Positions 1 to 10,838 are shown, counted from the first letter of the stretch. The stretch: DNA of 64,000 bases from an uncultured beta proteobacterium (GCA_903871735.1 CAIQHU010000179.1:124001-188000); one strand, 5' to 3'. The notes: generated from the letters alone by a model not told the origin. Program-made: numbers and translations.

Positions 1-1019
1 AATAAGTTACTGAGAGCTGATAAGACTGCTCCGACCATGAGCATGCGTAATACACCAAAGCGAACGGTAAGACCCCCACCAATAAATGCACCAATTAATG
101 TCATCAACACACCATATATTTTGGAAACAGTTGCAACTTCATCTTTGGTATATCCCATATCTACGTAAAAGGGATTTGCCATAATCCCCATCACCACATC
201 ACTAATTCGGTAAACAGCAATGAGACTTAAAATTAAAATAGCGTGCCAACGATAACGTCGTATAAACTCCGCAAATGGCTCTACAAAAAACTCCTGTAAC
301 CAACGCTTCGGACCTAATGATCGATGTAAAACCGCAAGCCGTTTTTCTGGAGAAAAAAATACTGTAATCACTCCGACAAACATAGACATTGCCATACACA
401 AATATGCAAATTGCCACGCCCTAGCCTCATATATCCCACTCATCTCTAATTGAGAACGCGCAGCAATCCATAAGACGCCAGCACCAGCCCAAATCATTGC
501 TAAACGATAGCCCGTTTGATAGGCCGCAACCAACACGCCTTGGTGATCAACTTCTGCAGATTCAATCCGGTACGCATCTAAGGCGATGTCTTGCGTGGCC
601 GATCCAAAGGCCACGAATAAAGCACACCAAACCAAATAATTTAACTGAGCTATTGGATCAATCAAAGACATACCAATTAAGCCAGCAACGATCATTGCTT
701 GTCCAAATAATAACCAAGCTCTTCTTCTACCAAAGTAGTTTGTAAAAAAGGGAATCGGCAATCGATCGACTAATGGTGACCATAACCATTTAAAACCATA
801 AATCAGGCCAATCCAGGACAAAAAGCCAATCGTACTTCGTTCTATGCCCGCTTCACGTAACCAAAATCCTAAAGTACCAAGCACAAGGAGTAATGGCAAG
901 CCAGCCGAAAAACCTAAAAAAAACATGCGACATGTTCGAATTTCTGTATAGGACTTAAAAATTTCGAGCCAAGTGCTTTTTTTAGCTTGGCTTGGTGAGT
1001 TATGGCCAACCGGTACCAT
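1..1019 (-). CDS. ampG: AmpG-like muropeptide MFS permease, partial (C-terminus beyond window)
   Basis: Reading the minus strand from the ATG at 1019 gives an open frame running off the left edge (about 339 residues). It begins with a short polar N-terminus, then many hydrophobic helices. The early segment GFSAGLPLLLVLGTLGFWLR and the following WIGLIYGFKWLWSPLVDR match the AmpG family, inner-membrane importers of anhydromuropeptides for cell-wall recycling. The charged cytoplasmic stretch after GRRRAW is typical of MFS loop 2-3. The gene starts 5 bp downstream of the metW stop and may be read with it. The family call is firm. The substrate is inferred from the family. Confidence 0.85.
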   Translation of the reverse strand, partial: MVPVGHNSPSQAKKSTWLEIFKSYTEIRTCRMFFLGFSAGLPLLLVLGTLGFWLREAGIERSTIGFLSWIGLIYGFKWLWSPLVDRLPIPFFTNYFGRRRAWLLFGQAMIVAGLIGMSLIDPIAQLNYLVWCALFVAFGSATQDIALDAYRIESAEVDHQGVLVAAYQTGYRLAMIWAGAGVLWIAARSQLEMSGIYEARAWQFAYLCMAMSMFVGVITVFFSPEKRLAVLHRSLGPKRWLQEFFVEPFAEFIRRYRWHAILILSLIAVYRISDVVMGIMANPFYVDMGYTKDEVATVSKIYGVLMTLIGAFIGGGLTVRFGVLRMLMVGAVLSALSNL

Positions 1020-1024
1020 ATTCT

Positions 1025-1618
1025 TTAGGTACGCCCAACTCGATAGATTGCTAGACTGCCAAATAGATTAGCACCCCATTTGACTTCTTGACTGTCATGT
1101 AAAACTACACGGTCAAGTATCCGAATACCGATTTTGCTTGCTAAAGACTCAAAGTCCTTAATCGTTAAAACTCGGACATTGGGGGTGTTGTACCAATCGT
1201 AAGGCAAGGATTTAGACACAGGCATATGGCCCATAAAAACGGCCACGCGATGTGACCAGTGCGCAAAGTTTGGAAAAGAAACAACACATTCTTTACCAAC
1301 CCGAACGACCTCTCGCAAGATAGCTTCAGTCTGATGAATCGTTTGCAATGTTTGCGAGAGAACTACGGTATCAAAACTTTGATCTTCAAAAAGTGCGAGT
1401 CCACCCTCCAAGTCCTGCTGAATCACATCTAAATCTTTGGCTACACAGGCTAAGACTTGCTCATCCGAGATTTCAACGCCATATGTTTTAACTTGTTTGG
1501 CGCGGCGTATGTACTCTAAAAATACACCGTCACCACACCCCAAGTCTAAAAGAGTTGAATTCGGCTTAACCCAATTTGCAATTGCAGAAAAATCAGCCCG
1601 AATAGCCTCAAAGCTCAA
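1025..1618 (-). CDS. metW: Methionine biosynthesis protein MetW (SAM-methyltransferase fold)
   Basis: 197 residues with a class I SAM-binding motif [15 protein letters not shown] near the N-terminus. MetW is the usual partner of MetX in homoserine acylation in proteobacteria. I use the TTG start at 1618: TTGA overlaps the metX TGA stop, and AGGAG lies about 7 bases upstream inside the metX 3' end. Translational coupling with metX is therefore likely. No in-frame ATG gives a better start without losing the conserved N-terminus. Confidence 0.92.
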   Translation of the reverse strand: MSFEAIRADFSAIANWVKPNSTLLDLGCGDGVFLEYIRRAKQVKTYGVEISDEQVLACVAKDLDVIQQDLEGGLALFEDQSFDTVVLSQTLQTIHQTEAILREVVRVGKECVVSFPNFAHWSHRVAVFMGHMPVSKSLPYDWYNTPNVRVLTIKDFESLASKIGIRILDRVVLHDSQEVKWGANLFGSLAIYRVGRT

Positions 1619-2748
1619 TTACATTCTCCTTGCATCTTGACAAAATATGACTGGATTAGTGCATGGTACCTTGCATCATCTAGTAAAAATGCATCGTGCC
1701 CATGCGGCGCATCAATCTCTGCATAAGCTACACGATGTTTATTATCTAGTAAGGCCTTGACAATTTCTCGACTTCGCTCTGGTGCAAAACGCCAATCGGT
1801 AGAAAAACTAATCACCAAAAAATTCGCTTGCATATGAGCAAAAGCCTTTGAAAGGTCATTCTTAAAGTCCATCGCAGGGTCAAAGTAGTCCAGTGCTCTA
1901 GTTATCAGTAAATAGGTATTCGCGTCGAAATAATCTGCAAATTTGTCACCTTGATAACGTAAATAGCTTTCTACTTCAAATTCCGTATCAAAACTAAATT
2001 GATAATCTTGCTTAGCACCTGTTGGTCGACGTAATACGCGCCCAAATTTTTCGGCCATATCATCATTGGATAAATACGTAATATGACCAATCATCCTAGC
2101 TACCCGTAAACCACTTTTGGGGACAACGGCATGGGCATAAAAATTCCCTTGATGAAAGTCTGGGTCACTCATAATAGCATTGCGAGCAATTTCGTTAAAG
2201 GCAATATTCTGCGCTGACAAATTCGCCGAAGAGGCAATCACGATGCAATGCCCGACGCGCTCTGGGAACATCATTCCCCAAGCGATTGCTTGCATCCCAC
2301 CTAGGCTGCCCCCCATAACTGCTGCAAATTTCTGTACCCCAAAGTAATCGGCCACATAAGATTGTGAAAGCACCCAGTCTTCTACAGTCAAAATCGGAAA
2401 ATTGGCTCCATAAGGAATACCTGTTGCTGGATCGGGACTCATGGGGCCCGTAGAGCCAAAACAAGATCCTAAATTATTAATTCCGATGACAAAAAAATGG
2501 TTTGTATCAACCGGCTTACCAGGCCCAACCATGTTATCCCACCAACCTGTCTGGCCACTATCGTTCACCCCTGCAACATGATGCGAAGCATTTAAGGCAT
2601 GACAAATTAATACGGCATTTGATTTTTTGGCATTGAGGATTCCGTATGTTTCAACTTTTAAAGTATAGGGGCCAAAATGTGCGCCACTCTTTAAGGGCAG
2701 AGCTTTTGTAAATTCGAGTGAGTACAACTTGGTTTGCAAACTACTCAT
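1615..2748 (-). CDS. metX: Homoserine O-acyltransferase MetX
   Basis: 377 residues, alpha/beta-hydrolase fold. The nucleophile elbow GGSLGGMQA places the catalytic Ser at about residue 148. The C-terminal STDWRFAP and APHGHDAF segments hold the expected Asp and His. It activates homoserine as an O-acyl ester, the first committed step of methionine synthesis. Whether the donor is acetyl- or succinyl-CoA cannot be told from the sequence alone. The ATG overlaps the slmA stop (ATGA) and its own TGA overlaps metW, so slmA-metX-metW form one coupled unit. Confidence 0.94.
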   Translation of the reverse strand: MSSLQTKLYSLEFTKALPLKSGAHFGPYTLKVETYGILNAKKSNAVLICHALNASHHVAGVNDSGQTGWWDNMVGPGKPVDTNHFFVIGINNLGSCFGSTGPMSPDPATGIPYGANFPILTVEDWVLSQSYVADYFGVQKFAAVMGGSLGGMQAIAWGMMFPERVGHCIVIASSANLSAQNIAFNEIARNAIMSDPDFHQGNFYAHAVVPKSGLRVARMIGHITYLSNDDMAEKFGRVLRRPTGAKQDYQFSFDTEFEVESYLRYQGDKFADYFDANTYLLITRALDYFDPAMDFKNDLSKAFAHMQANFLVISFSTDWRFAPERSREIVKALLDNKHRVAYAEIDAPHGHDAFLLDDARYHALIQSYFVKMQGECN

Positions 2749-3395
2749 GCAAAAAGAAGTACCTTCAAGGATGCTGGTGCGTTATCAAGCGGAGATTTGG
2801 TAAATCCACTACGAGCAAAACGATGCCAACGACCGATAACAACTGCCATAATTAAAGCTGAACGTTGACCTATATCTTCAGTCGCCCAATTGCTCTGGTG
2901 CTGTGTTTGCAAAATCCGAAAAGACTGTTTAAGTGAGGCTTCAACGCGTTCTAACACTTGGTTGATGCGTTCTTGCAACCTGGCGTCTTCTTGAAATAAT
3001 GAGTCCCCCAACAAGACTCGCGTCATCCCTGGATTTTTTTCCGAAAAGGCTAAAAGCATCATAGTAATCTCATAAATTTGCTTTTGCCCATCATCTTCTT
3101 TAGCAATAATTTGATTAATTAAGCCAAAAATACTCTGCTCAATGAAGGCAATTAAACCATCAAACATTTGCGCTTTACTCGCAAAATGTCGATATAAAGC
3201 CGCCTCTGAAACTTGAATCTTCGCAGCTAATGCTGCCGTGGTAACTCTTTCCCCTCGGGGGTTCTCAAGCATTTCAGCTAAGGCTTGCAGAATTTGAACG
3301 CGTCTCTCCCCAGGCTTTGGCCTCTTTCGCGCTGGAACAGATTGCTCACTTCCAACTGGTAGAGGGCTGCTTGTTGAAGAGTTATCTGAATTCAT
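2745..3395 (-). CDS. slmA: TetR-family nucleoid occlusion factor SlmA
   Basis: 216 residues. A basic N-terminal tail ([20 protein letters not shown]) leads into a TetR helix-turn-helix ([20 protein letters not shown]). That motif and the following [19 protein letters not shown] are typical of SlmA, which binds DNA and FtsZ and blocks septum formation over the nucleoid. The gene lies 4 bp from the argB stop and overlaps metX, so it sits in an operon with amino-acid genes. It could instead act as a local regulator, but the sequence fits SlmA better than a generic TetR repressor. Confidence 0.85.
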   Translation of the reverse strand: MNSDNSSTSSPLPVGSEQSVPARKRPKPGERRVQILQALAEMLENPRGERVTTAALAAKIQVSEAALYRHFASKAQMFDGLIAFIEQSIFGLINQIIAKEDDGQKQIYEITMMLLAFSEKNPGMTRVLLGDSLFQEDARLQERINQVLERVEASLKQSFRILQTQHQSNWATEDIGQRSALIMAVVIGRWHRFARSGFTKSPLDNAPASLKVLLFA

Positions 3396-3399
3396 ATAA

Positions 3400-4302
3400 T
3401 TAATTTGAACGAATCATCGTACCAAAAGCTTGTTCAGTTAGAATTTCTAATAATAAAGAATGTTCTATCCTACCATCAATAATATGTACTGAATGAACCC
3501 CACTTCTTGCAGCATCTAAGGCTGATGATATTTTTGGTAACATGCCGCCTGATATCGTACCATCTGCAAATAACCGATCAATTTCCTGAGCTGATAAATC
3601 CGTGAGTAATTCACCCTCACGATTCATTACGCCAGGGATATTTGTCATCATGACTAGCTTTTCGGCATTTAAAATCTCGGCCATTTTCCCAGCCACTAAA
3701 TCCGCATTAATGTTATAGGCTCGCCCGTCCTCACCAAAGCCAATGGGAGAAATAACAGGGATAAACGCATCGTCCTGCAAGGCTTTGACTACAGCAGGAT
3801 TAATAGAGCTAATTTCACCTACAAAACCTAAATCAATCGATTTGGAGGCATCATTTCGATCAGTCATTAACATTTTTTTTGCTTTAATTAACCCGCCATC
3901 CTTGCCGGTTAATCCAACAGCTTGGCCACCAAACTGGTTAATCATCATCACGATATCTTGCTGAACCTCACCACCTAATACCCACTCGACGACTTCCATC
4001 GTCTCATCATCGGTTACGCGCATGCCTTGTACAAAAGTTCCTTCTTTACCGATTTTCCTTAAAGCGTCATCTATTTGGGGTCCGCCACCATGCACCACAA
4101 CCGGATTCATACCAACGAGTTTTAAAAGAATCACATCCCGCGCAAAACTTTCTTTTAAGCGCTCTTCAATCATCGCGTTTCCACCATACTTAATCACGAT
4201 TGTCTTACCATGATACTGACGAATATACGGTAATGCCTCAGCAAGTATTTCTGCTTTTAAGGCCGGCGCAATATCGCCAAGACTGAGGTCTTTATGTTCC
4301 AT
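3400..4302 (-). CDS. argB: N-acetylglutamate kinase
   Basis: 300 residues, amino-acid kinase family. [10 protein letters not shown] near residue 36 is the phosphate-binding Lys/Gly motif and [13 protein letters not shown] the substrate loop. [15 protein letters not shown] carries the conserved ATP-site Asp and Lys. The enzyme catalyses the second step of arginine synthesis (N-acetylglutamate to the 5-phosphate) in the cytosol. It heads the argB-slmA-metX-metW run, and the ~210 bp between it and dksA presumably holds its promoter. Confidence 0.96.
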   Translation of the reverse strand: MEHKDLSLGDIAPALKAEILAEALPYIRQYHGKTIVIKYGGNAMIEERLKESFARDVILLKLVGMNPVVVHGGGPQIDDALRKIGKEGTFVQGMRVTDDETMEVVEWVLGGEVQQDIVMMINQFGGQAVGLTGKDGGLIKAKKMLMTDRNDASKSIDLGFVGEISSINPAVVKALQDDAFIPVISPIGFGEDGRAYNINADLVAGKMAEILNAEKLVMMTNIPGVMNREGELLTDLSAQEIDRLFADGTISGGMLPKISSALDAARSGVHSVHIIDGRIEHSLLLEILTEQAFGTMIRSN

Positions 4303-4512
4303 GGTTATTTAAATAGGATGTAAATTAATAAAAGAAGATGTCTTTACAGATATTCCAAGTTTTCGCAGAATATTGCTAATATACTCTCCCATACTCAACA
4401 ATTCATTAGTATTTTCAATTTTTAATTGGAATTAGAAAACGTGGTGGTCTATCTACAACGTCAAAGCGTCTTTAAATCATTAACAAATACTAGAAGAAAA
4501 CGCTTTTCTTGT

Positions 4513-5250
4513 TTAGTCCCCAAAAAGTTTCTGTCTTAACTCCCTACGCTCCTGAGCCTCAAGGGAAAGATTTGCGGTTGGCCTAGCCAATAAACGCGCC
4601 ACACCAATTGCTTCACCCGTCTCCTCACACCAACCATAATCTCCAGATTCAATGCGAGCCAAGGCTTGTTCGACTTTTTTCAAAAGCTTGCGTTCGCGAT
4701 CCCGCGTTCTTAACTCAAGGGCGTGTTCTTCTTCAATAGTTGCCCGGTCCGCAGGGTCCGGTACCAAAATATTATCGCGCAGATTTTCAGTTGTTGTATC
4801 AGCATTTTTCAAAATGTCTTCACGTAATCTTGCCAATTTTTCCTTAAAAAAGTCTAACTGAGATTTACTCATATAGTCTTTTTCTGACATTTTTACTAAT
4901 ACCGCTTCAGTAATCAATTCTGAGGATGTTGAGGCAGTTGACTTCTTTTCTTTGGTAATCATCAATTTGTTTGTTGCATTCTTCTTAGTTGCTGTGCTAG
5001 CCGATACTTTGGCTACCACGATTGGTTTAATTTTTTCAGCCGGTGTGGTCTGAACTACTTTTTTTGCCTTTACCGCAGGCGATACTTGAGTTACTGACTT
5101 TGCCTTAGTTACAGGCCCTACCTTAGCCGCAGGCATTGCCCTTATCGCGGACTTGGCTTTTACTATTGGTAAAGCCTTTACCACAGGCTTTACCCCGGTA
5201 GCCTTGGCTAAGCCAGTTTTTTTAATGTTCTTTTTCGCCACTGTAACCAT
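4513..5250 (-). CDS. dksA: RNA polymerase-binding factor DksA with long Ala/Lys/Pro N-terminal extension
   Basis: 245 residues against roughly 150 in E. coli. The first ~115 are low-complexity Ala/Lys/Val/Pro (repeats of the type VKAKSVTQVSPAVKAKK), very basic and probably disordered. The rest is a standard DksA: coiled coil with tip DPADRATIEEE and a C-terminal globular part. The zinc finger is reduced to C208-EE-T211 and S229-LE-A232 in place of CxxC...CxxC, so Zn cannot bind in the usual way. This cysteine-poor form is, as I recall, common in Burkholderiales. AGGAG about 8 bases before the ATG supports the start. The role is the ppGpp-dependent stringent response. Confidence 0.93.
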   Translation of the reverse strand: MVTVAKKNIKKTGLAKATGVKPVVKALPIVKAKSAIRAMPAAKVGPVTKAKSVTQVSPAVKAKKVVQTTPAEKIKPIVVAKVSASTATKKNATNKLMITKEKKSTASTSSELITEAVLVKMSEKDYMSKSQLDFFKEKLARLREDILKNADTTTENLRDNILVPDPADRATIEEEHALELRTRDRERKLLKKVEQALARIESGDYGWCEETGEAIGVARLLARPTANLSLEAQERRELRQKLFGD

Positions 5251-5369
5251 ATTTGTATCTCCTGTGTAATTTACACACTTTTTATTACTCTACAATTTTT
5301 ATTCCCGAATCATTCCTAACTTGTAACTTTGACAAAATTTAAAGGCAAATTGTAACTTCACTTGGTAGA

Positions 5370-6407
5370 CTACACCAAACACCCCTCTAATCCCATCAAA
5401 AGTGTATCTTTTGGCAAATCAGTCCCAATAAAAACAATCTTTGTTTGCTTTTGCTCAGTAGCAGCCCATGGGCCCGCCATATCACTTCCCATCATTTCAT
5501 GAACACCTTGCAAAACCACCTTACGATTAGACCCCTTGATGTATAAAACTCCCTTATATCTCATGAGTTTAGGGCCAAAAACGCTCAGAATGCCACCTAA
5601 AAAGTCTTCTAACTTCTTATGCTCAAAAGGTCGCTCACTTCTAAATACAAATGACTGAATTTTATCGGTATGGCCGTGGTGATGCGCATGTCCATGATGG
5701 TGGTCATGATGCTCATGACCATGATCGTGGCCGCAGTCATCGTGGTTATCTTGGGCTAAAAAATGCGGGTCAATATCTAATTTTGCGTTCAAATTAAATC
5801 CATGCAGGTCAAAAACCTCATCTAAATTAACAACACCTTGTTGAATTTCTTTAATGGGCGCTTTGGGATTCATATGAATTAAGCGATTTCTTAATGCACT
5901 ACGCGTTTTTTCATCCACCACATCCGTCTTCGTAATAAAAATCTGATCAGCAAACCCGACTTGTGCTTGCGCCTCTTCATGCTCACTTAACTGGGCGTCT
6001 CCATGCTTGGCATCTACTAAAGTAACTATGGCGTCTAATACATAATGATCAGCGACATCATCATCCATAAAAAAAGTTTGGGCAACCGGCCCTGGATTTG
6101 CAATCCCCGTTGTCTCTATCACAACCCGCTCAAATTGAATCGTTTTACTCTTGCGCTGATCCCAGAGCTGCTTTAACGCTTCTACTAAGTCGCCACGAAT
6201 AGTGCAGCAAACACAACCATTACTCATTTGAACAATTTGCTCATTACTCTCTTGGATCAAAATTTCATTATCAATATTTTCTTCGCCAAACTCATTTTCA
6301 ATGACGGCAATTTTCTTCCCGTGATTAGTCGTTAAGATGTGTTTAAGTAAGGTGGTTTTTCCACTGCCTAAAAAGCCAGTGAGAATTGTTACCGGAATCA
6401 GTGCCAT
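5370..6407 (-). CDS. CobW/P47K-family GTPase (metal chaperone)
   Basis: 345 residues. Walker A GFLGSGKTT is at 11-19 and the family metal site C65-V-C67-C68 lies in NGCVCCTIRGDL, followed by a G-domain ITKTDVV motif. Around residues 220-248 is a His/Asp/Glu-rich tract (GHEHHDHHHGHAHHHGH) between the G domain and the CobW C-terminal domain. Members deliver Zn or other transition metals to client proteins using GTP. The His tract suggests Zn, Ni or Co handling but does not settle which metal. It is flanked by dksA and rlmI on the same strand. Confidence 0.88.
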   Translation of the reverse strand: MALIPVTILTGFLGSGKTTLLKHILTTNHGKKIAVIENEFGEENIDNEILIQESNEQIVQMSNGCVCCTIRGDLVEALKQLWDQRKSKTIQFERVVIETTGIANPGPVAQTFFMDDDVADHYVLDAIVTLVDAKHGDAQLSEHEEAQAQVGFADQIFITKTDVVDEKTRSALRNRLIHMNPKAPIKEIQQGVVNLDEVFDLHGFNLNAKLDIDPHFLAQDNHDDCGHDHGHEHHDHHHGHAHHHGHTDKIQSFVFRSERPFEHKKLEDFLGGILSVFGPKLMRYKGVLYIKGSNRKVVLQGVHEMMGSDMAGPWAATEQKQTKIVFIGTDLPKDTLLMGLEGCLV

Positions 6408-6476
6408 ATGTTTACCTAATTAAAATTACTTCACTTTGCTTCAACATGATCAAATATAACAATCTTCTTCAGAATC

Positions 6477-7682
6477 CTATATTCTTTCTAACATCAAGCC
6501 CTTCAAATAGTTCCCTTCAGGGAAACTAGATAATTTAGGGTGGTCTAGCCCCGAAGTCAAGCGCTTTAGTACTCGAAATCCCAGCTTTGGGTCTTTTTTA
6601 TGGGTTGCAGCCTCTTGGGCAGCCAAAAAGACCGTTTGATCAAATAATTCGAGGTCCATTGCGCCTGAACATGAAAAAGTCAGCAATAAGCCATTCGGAC
6701 GCAACATTTGCATAGCCGATCGATTGATTTCCTTATAAGCCTTTTTGGCGCGCAACAAATGCTGCGCTGAGGGGGCAAATTTTGGCGGGTCTAAAATAAT
6801 CATATCAAACTGCTCACCCCCCTCACGGTACTTTTTTAGCAAGTCAAATGCGTCCTCATCGACCCATTTAGCTTTAGATGGGTCTAAATGATTTAAGGCG
6901 AGTTGACGGCTAGCGATTGCTAAGGCATCACCTGAAGAGTCTACTGAAATAACCTCACTCGCACCACCTTGAAGAGCAGCTAATGAAAAACCCCCGGTAT
7001 AACAAAACATGTTTAGAACTCGTAATCCTGAGGATAACTTCGCCACCTCTAGGCGATTATCCCGCTGATCAATATAAAAGCCCGTCTTATGTCCCTTCGT
7101 CGGATCAATTAAATACTGAATTTGATTTTCTTGAACAATTAATTCTGTATCAGTTAACTCGCCCTTTAAAACCCCACTCGCCAAGCTAAGCCCCTCTCGC
7201 TCACGCACTGCCGCATCAGATCTTTCATAGATACAATGGCAAGCAGTCTGATCCTCCAAAATTTGGACAATGGCTTCTTTCCAAAATTCGACCCCGGCAC
7301 TTAAAAATTGACAGACTAAAGTCTGGTTGTACTGATCAACAATGAGCCCTGGCAGGCCATCTGCCTCTCCAAAAATCAAGCGGATAGCGCTAGTCTGAAC
7401 AACCCATTTTTTTCGGTGTGCTAGTGCAATTGCTATTTTTCTTTTGAAAAAAGCATGATCAATCGGCTCATTTTCATCCCATGACCAAATTCTGGCGCGA
7501 ATCTGTGACATCGGGCTATAGGCTGCACGGCCAATAAACCGTCCACTATCACTCTTTACAGTGACTGTCGAACCCGAAGTAATCTTTCCTTCATAACCAA
7601 CCACGGCGCTAGCAAATATCCAAGGGTGATGATTCATTGGTGAGCGCTCTTTACCAGCGCCAAGAATAATAGTGGCTTGCAT
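6477..7682 (-). CDS. rlmI: RlmI-type 23S rRNA cytosine-C5 methyltransferase
   Basis: 401 residues. The N-terminal PUA-like part (KERSPMNHHPWIFASAV) is followed by a Rossmann methyltransferase with SAM loop MFCYTGGFSLAAL and catalytic-region LDPPKFAPS, then TFSCSGAM. This layout matches RlmI, the m5C1962 methyltransferase of 23S rRNA, including the typical length near 400. The gene is 5 bp from xerC and is probably the last of the gatCAB-DUF484-xerC run. The exact target base is inferred from the family. Confidence 0.9.
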   Translation of the reverse strand: MQATIILGAGKERSPMNHHPWIFASAVVGYEGKITSGSTVTVKSDSGRFIGRAAYSPMSQIRARIWSWDENEPIDHAFFKRKIAIALAHRKKWVVQTSAIRLIFGEADGLPGLIVDQYNQTLVCQFLSAGVEFWKEAIVQILEDQTACHCIYERSDAAVREREGLSLASGVLKGELTDTELIVQENQIQYLIDPTKGHKTGFYIDQRDNRLEVAKLSSGLRVLNMFCYTGGFSLAALQGGASEVISVDSSGDALAIASRQLALNHLDPSKAKWVDEDAFDLLKKYREGGEQFDMIILDPPKFAPSAQHLLRAKKAYKEINRSAMQMLRPNGLLLTFSCSGAMDLELFDQTVFLAAQEAATHKKDPKLGFRVLKRLTSGLDHPKLSSFPEGNYLKGLMLERI

Positions 7683-7687
7683 CTGTC

Positions 7688-8695
7688 TTATATCTTTTCT
7701 GCTTTAGCACGCGGATGCGCCATATCGTAGACCTGTGCGAGGTGTTGAAAATCTAATGCGGTATAAATTTGAGTGCTCCCAATACTTACATGTCCAAGCA
7801 TCTCCTGCACGGCTCTTAAATCATGGGATGATTGCAGTACATGACTCGCAAAACTATGCCTTAACATGTGTGGATGTACATGCACTGGTAAGCCAGAGCG
7901 CAATGCTAATTGTTTTAATCTGGCCTGTACAGTCCTTGGCGATAGCCTAGTCAACTTTTCGTTAATAAATAATGGTCCGTCAGAGGCCTTTAATTGCTCT
8001 TGGCGACAGTCGCGCCAAAGTACTAAAGCACGCATCGCCTCTTTTCCTATTGGCACTATGCGGCGCTTATTACCTTTACCCAAGACAGTAACTTCTGCAC
8101 TAGCCCAGTCTACCCAACCCGATGAGTCCTTTGCATAGGCTTGTGTCTGAAAATAATTAATCCCTAATATTTCTGAAAGCCGGAGTCCAGATGAGTAAAG
8201 TAACTCAATCATCGCGTGGTCGCGCTGAAGTATCCAAGAGGCTTTACCATTATTGCTATCATCGATTACCGACTTACAGGACGCTTCTTGCTTAGCACGC
8301 TCCATAAGAACCTGAGCATATTCCACACTTAATGCCTTAGGAAGTGATTTTGCTTTTTTGGGTGGACGAAGACCGTGCACAGGATTTAACAGCATCGTAT
8401 AACTAAATAACCTAGGCCCTTCCAATACCAGCCACTCAAAGAATGTTCGCCAGGATGAAATCATTCTAGCTAAAGACCTCGCTGATAATCCGTTCGCATG
8501 TAACTTACTAACCCAAACCCTGATATGGTGTCCTTGAACAAGATCCCAACTGATGTTGTTCAGACTTATAAAATTATGCAGCTTGATTAAATCCTGTTGG
8601 TAAGCTTTTAGTGTGTGCGGTGAGAACTGTCGAATACAGCGCAATTCCTCTAAAAAAAGTGCTACTTCCTTACTTAGTTGAACATCCATTCGCAT
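7688..8695 (-). CDS. xerC: Tyrosine recombinase XerC
   Basis: 335 residues. It has an N-terminal SAM-like core-binding domain (FSPHTLKAYQQDL) and a catalytic domain. The catalytic set is visible: Arg in SSGLRLSEILG, Lys in GKGNKRRIVP, His/Arg in HMLRHSFASH, His in LGHVSIGSTQ and Tyr in IYTALD. XerC with XerD resolves chromosome dimers at dif. An insert of about 25 residues rich in Ser/Asn (near SVIDDSNNGKASW) makes it somewhat longer than E. coli XerC (298). The start ATG overlaps the DUF484 stop by one base. Confidence 0.93.
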   Translation of the reverse strand: MRMDVQLSKEVALFLEELRCIRQFSPHTLKAYQQDLIKLHNFISLNNISWDLVQGHHIRVWVSKLHANGLSARSLARMISSWRTFFEWLVLEGPRLFSYTMLLNPVHGLRPPKKAKSLPKALSVEYAQVLMERAKQEASCKSVIDDSNNGKASWILQRDHAMIELLYSSGLRLSEILGINYFQTQAYAKDSSGWVDWASAEVTVLGKGNKRRIVPIGKEAMRALVLWRDCRQEQLKASDGPLFINEKLTRLSPRTVQARLKQLALRSGLPVHVHPHMLRHSFASHVLQSSHDLRAVQEMLGHVSIGSTQIYTALDFQHLAQVYDMAHPRAKAEKI

Positions 8696-9339
8696 TAATC
8701 AACCTGGAAACGACTTAATGCGGCAGCAGCTAAATTACCTAATTGCTCTAAATAAACAAGGCCCATCTCCGGTAAAAACTTTTCTTTATCCGCACTAAGC
8801 ATCAGAACTACTCCAAGAGTTCGACCATTATGTCGAAGTAGTAATGCTGCAAAACTGCCATCAGTTAGGTCACGGTGATGCGATAAAAATAATGGCTCCA
8901 CATCATGCGCTCCGCAGTAAATACCTTTTTGAAGCTTTTCTATATCAAATGAGCTTAAATGATCAACCGAAACAAACTTGACCTGGCCAATTTCAAATAA
9001 TTCATTTAAACCCTCTGTAATTCTTGCGCATGTTTGCTCTTCATCTTTAGTAGCCAATAAACCCTCTAGCCACTGAACCATGAGGGATTGCGTCTTGTCA
9101 TTTTCAGAACCAAACCGCAACATATCTGAAAGTCGTCGATTTAAGTCTCTATTTTGATTTCGTAAAACGTGCATCTGCTTTTCTTGTAAAGAAACAGCAC
9201 GGCCGCTATGTGAGTTGGCTAATTCCATTTGCGTGAGTAATTCTGCGTGCCGCTCAAAAAAACCTGGTGTACTTAATAACCACTGCGCGACTAATTGCTC
9301 TCTTTCAACTTGCGACGCATCTAACTCTAGGCTGGACAT
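8695..9339 (-). CDS. DUF484 family protein (GAF-like)
   Basis: 214 residues. The N-terminal QWLLSTPGFFERHAELL is the DUF484 hallmark. A short coiled coil (LQEKQMHVLRNQNRDLNRRL) and a GAF-like C-terminal half follow. It is classically encoded just upstream of xerC, as here, with a one-base stop/start overlap, so the two are coupled. The molecular function is unknown. Its position suggests a link to XerC, which is inference only. Confidence 0.85.
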   Translation of the reverse strand: MSSLELDASQVEREQLVAQWLLSTPGFFERHAELLTQMELANSHSGRAVSLQEKQMHVLRNQNRDLNRRLSDMLRFGSENDKTQSLMVQWLEGLLATKDEEQTCARITEGLNELFEIGQVKFVSVDHLSSFDIEKLQKGIYCGAHDVEPLFLSHHRDLTDGSFAALLLRHNGRTLGVVLMLSADKEKFLPEMGLVYLEQLGNLAAAALSRFQVD

Positions 9340-9350
9340 ATCAAATCTCT

Positions 9351-10838
9351 TTAGGTTGGGGTAAGTTTTTGTTTGAGAAGCGCGTTGACTTGAGCTGGGT
9401 TAGCCTTACCTTTGGAGGCCTTCATAATCTGACCAACTAAAGCATTAAACGCTTTTTCTTTGCCGCTGCGATACTCTTCGACTGATTTTGTATTCGCCAA
9501 TAATACTTCATCAATAATTATTTCAATTGCACCAGTATCACTAATTTGCCTTAAGCCCTCTTGATCGATAACCTGATCAACGACGCCTTCTAATTGCAAT
9601 GGCTCTTTTTGCCCACGCTCCCATAAAAGCGTAAATATTTCTTTTGCAATCTTATTAGAAATCGTGCCATCTTGTACCCTTTTTAATAACTCAGCTAAAT
9701 GTACTGGCAGAACCGGCGATTGCCAAGCCCTGAGCGCATCTCGGTTAAGTGCAAAAGCAAAATCACCTGTCATTAAATTAGCCGCTGCCTTCACCATGGA
9801 TTGATCAATTTTTTCGATTAATTCCATAAAAAACTCTGCTGTCTCTCGATCCTGCGTTAGTAGAGTTGCATCATAGCTACTCAAACCATGAGCTGTCTGC
9901 CACTGCCCCCTTAGCTTTGCCGGTAATGGTGGCATTGAATCTTGAATTTGAGCAATCCACTCTTTAGAAATATTTACAGGTAATAGATCTGGATCTGGAA
10001 AATACCGATAATCCTGCGCATCCTCCTTACTTCGCATGCTGCGCGTCTCACCTCGATCTGGGTCATATAGGCGAGTTTCTTGCTTGACGATACCGCCATC
10101 TTCGATTAATTCGATTTGGCGGCGTACCTCAAATTGAATAGCCTCTTCTAAAAATTTAAACGAATTCAAATTTTTAATCTCGCAACGCGTGCCAAATGTG
10201 ATTTCTCCTTTATACCTCACCGAGACATTTGCGTCACATCGAAACGATCCCTCTTGCATATTCCCATCACAAATACCAAGCCACATAACTAAGGCATGCA
10301 ACTGTTTGGCATAAGCGACCGCCTCGGCAGCACTTCGCATGACGGGTTCGGTAACAATTTCTAATAAGGGCGTACCGGCTCTATTTAAATCAATACCACT
10401 AGACAGCTCACCATGTGGGCCCGCAAAATCTTCATGCAATGACTTTCCGGCATCTTCTTCTAAATGCGCCCGAGTTAATACAACCTCTTTTTCTTGGCCA
10501 TTGACATCTATTCGTAAAGAACCGCCCACCACGACTGGCAAATCCATTTGGCTAATTTGATATCCCTTGGGCAAATCTGGATAAAAGTAATTTTTACGGG
10601 CAAATACACTCACAGGGGCAATCTTTGATCCTAAAGCTAAACCTAACCGGATTGCGTGACTAACTACCTCTCTGTTTAATACTGGCAAGGTGCCAGGTAA
10701 GGCTAAATCTACCGCACAAGCTTGCACATTAGGTGATGCTCCAAATGCAATACTCGCGCCACTAAATATTTTTGACTTCGTTAAGAGCTGCGCATGCGTC
10801 TCTAGCCCAATGACCACCTCCCACTCACGCTGAGTCAT
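9351..10838 (-). CDS. gatB: Aspartyl/glutamyl-tRNA amidotransferase subunit B
   Basis: 495 residues, full family length. It starts with [11 protein letters not shown] and contains the cradle-domain motifs [14 protein letters not shown] and EEDAGKS, followed by the helical and tail (YqeY-like) domains ending in ALLKQKLTP. It binds the misacylated Glu-tRNAGln or Asp-tRNAAsn and phosphorylates the side chain. Its start overlaps the gatA stop by ATGA. Confidence 0.97.
   Translation of the reverse strand: MTQREWEVVIGLETHAQLLTKSKIFSGASIAFGASPNVQACAVDLALPGTLPVLNREVVSHAIRLGLALGSKIAPVSVFARKNYFYPDLPKGYQISQMDLPVVVGGSLRIDVNGQEKEVVLTRAHLEEDAGKSLHEDFAGPHGELSSGIDLNRAGTPLLEIVTEPVMRSAAEAVAYAKQLHALVMWLGICDGNMQEGSFRCDANVSVRYKGEITFGTRCEIKNLNSFKFLEEAIQFEVRRQIELIEDGGIVKQETRLYDPDRGETRSMRSKEDAQDYRYFPDPDLLPVNISKEWIAQIQDSMPPLPAKLRGQWQTAHGLSSYDATLLTQDRETAEFFMELIEKIDQSMVKAAANLMTGDFAFALNRDALRAWQSPVLPVHLAELLKRVQDGTISNKIAKEIFTLLWERGQKEPLQLEGVVDQVIDQEGLRQISDTGAIEIIIDEVLLANTKSVEEYRSGKEKAFNALVGQIMKASKGKANPAQVNALLKQKLTPT

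Noticed and set aside
7688-8695. XerC-like gene as the integrase of the cassette region
   Set aside because: It is in the conserved DUF484-xerC housekeeping context 40 kb away and looks like ordinary XerC.
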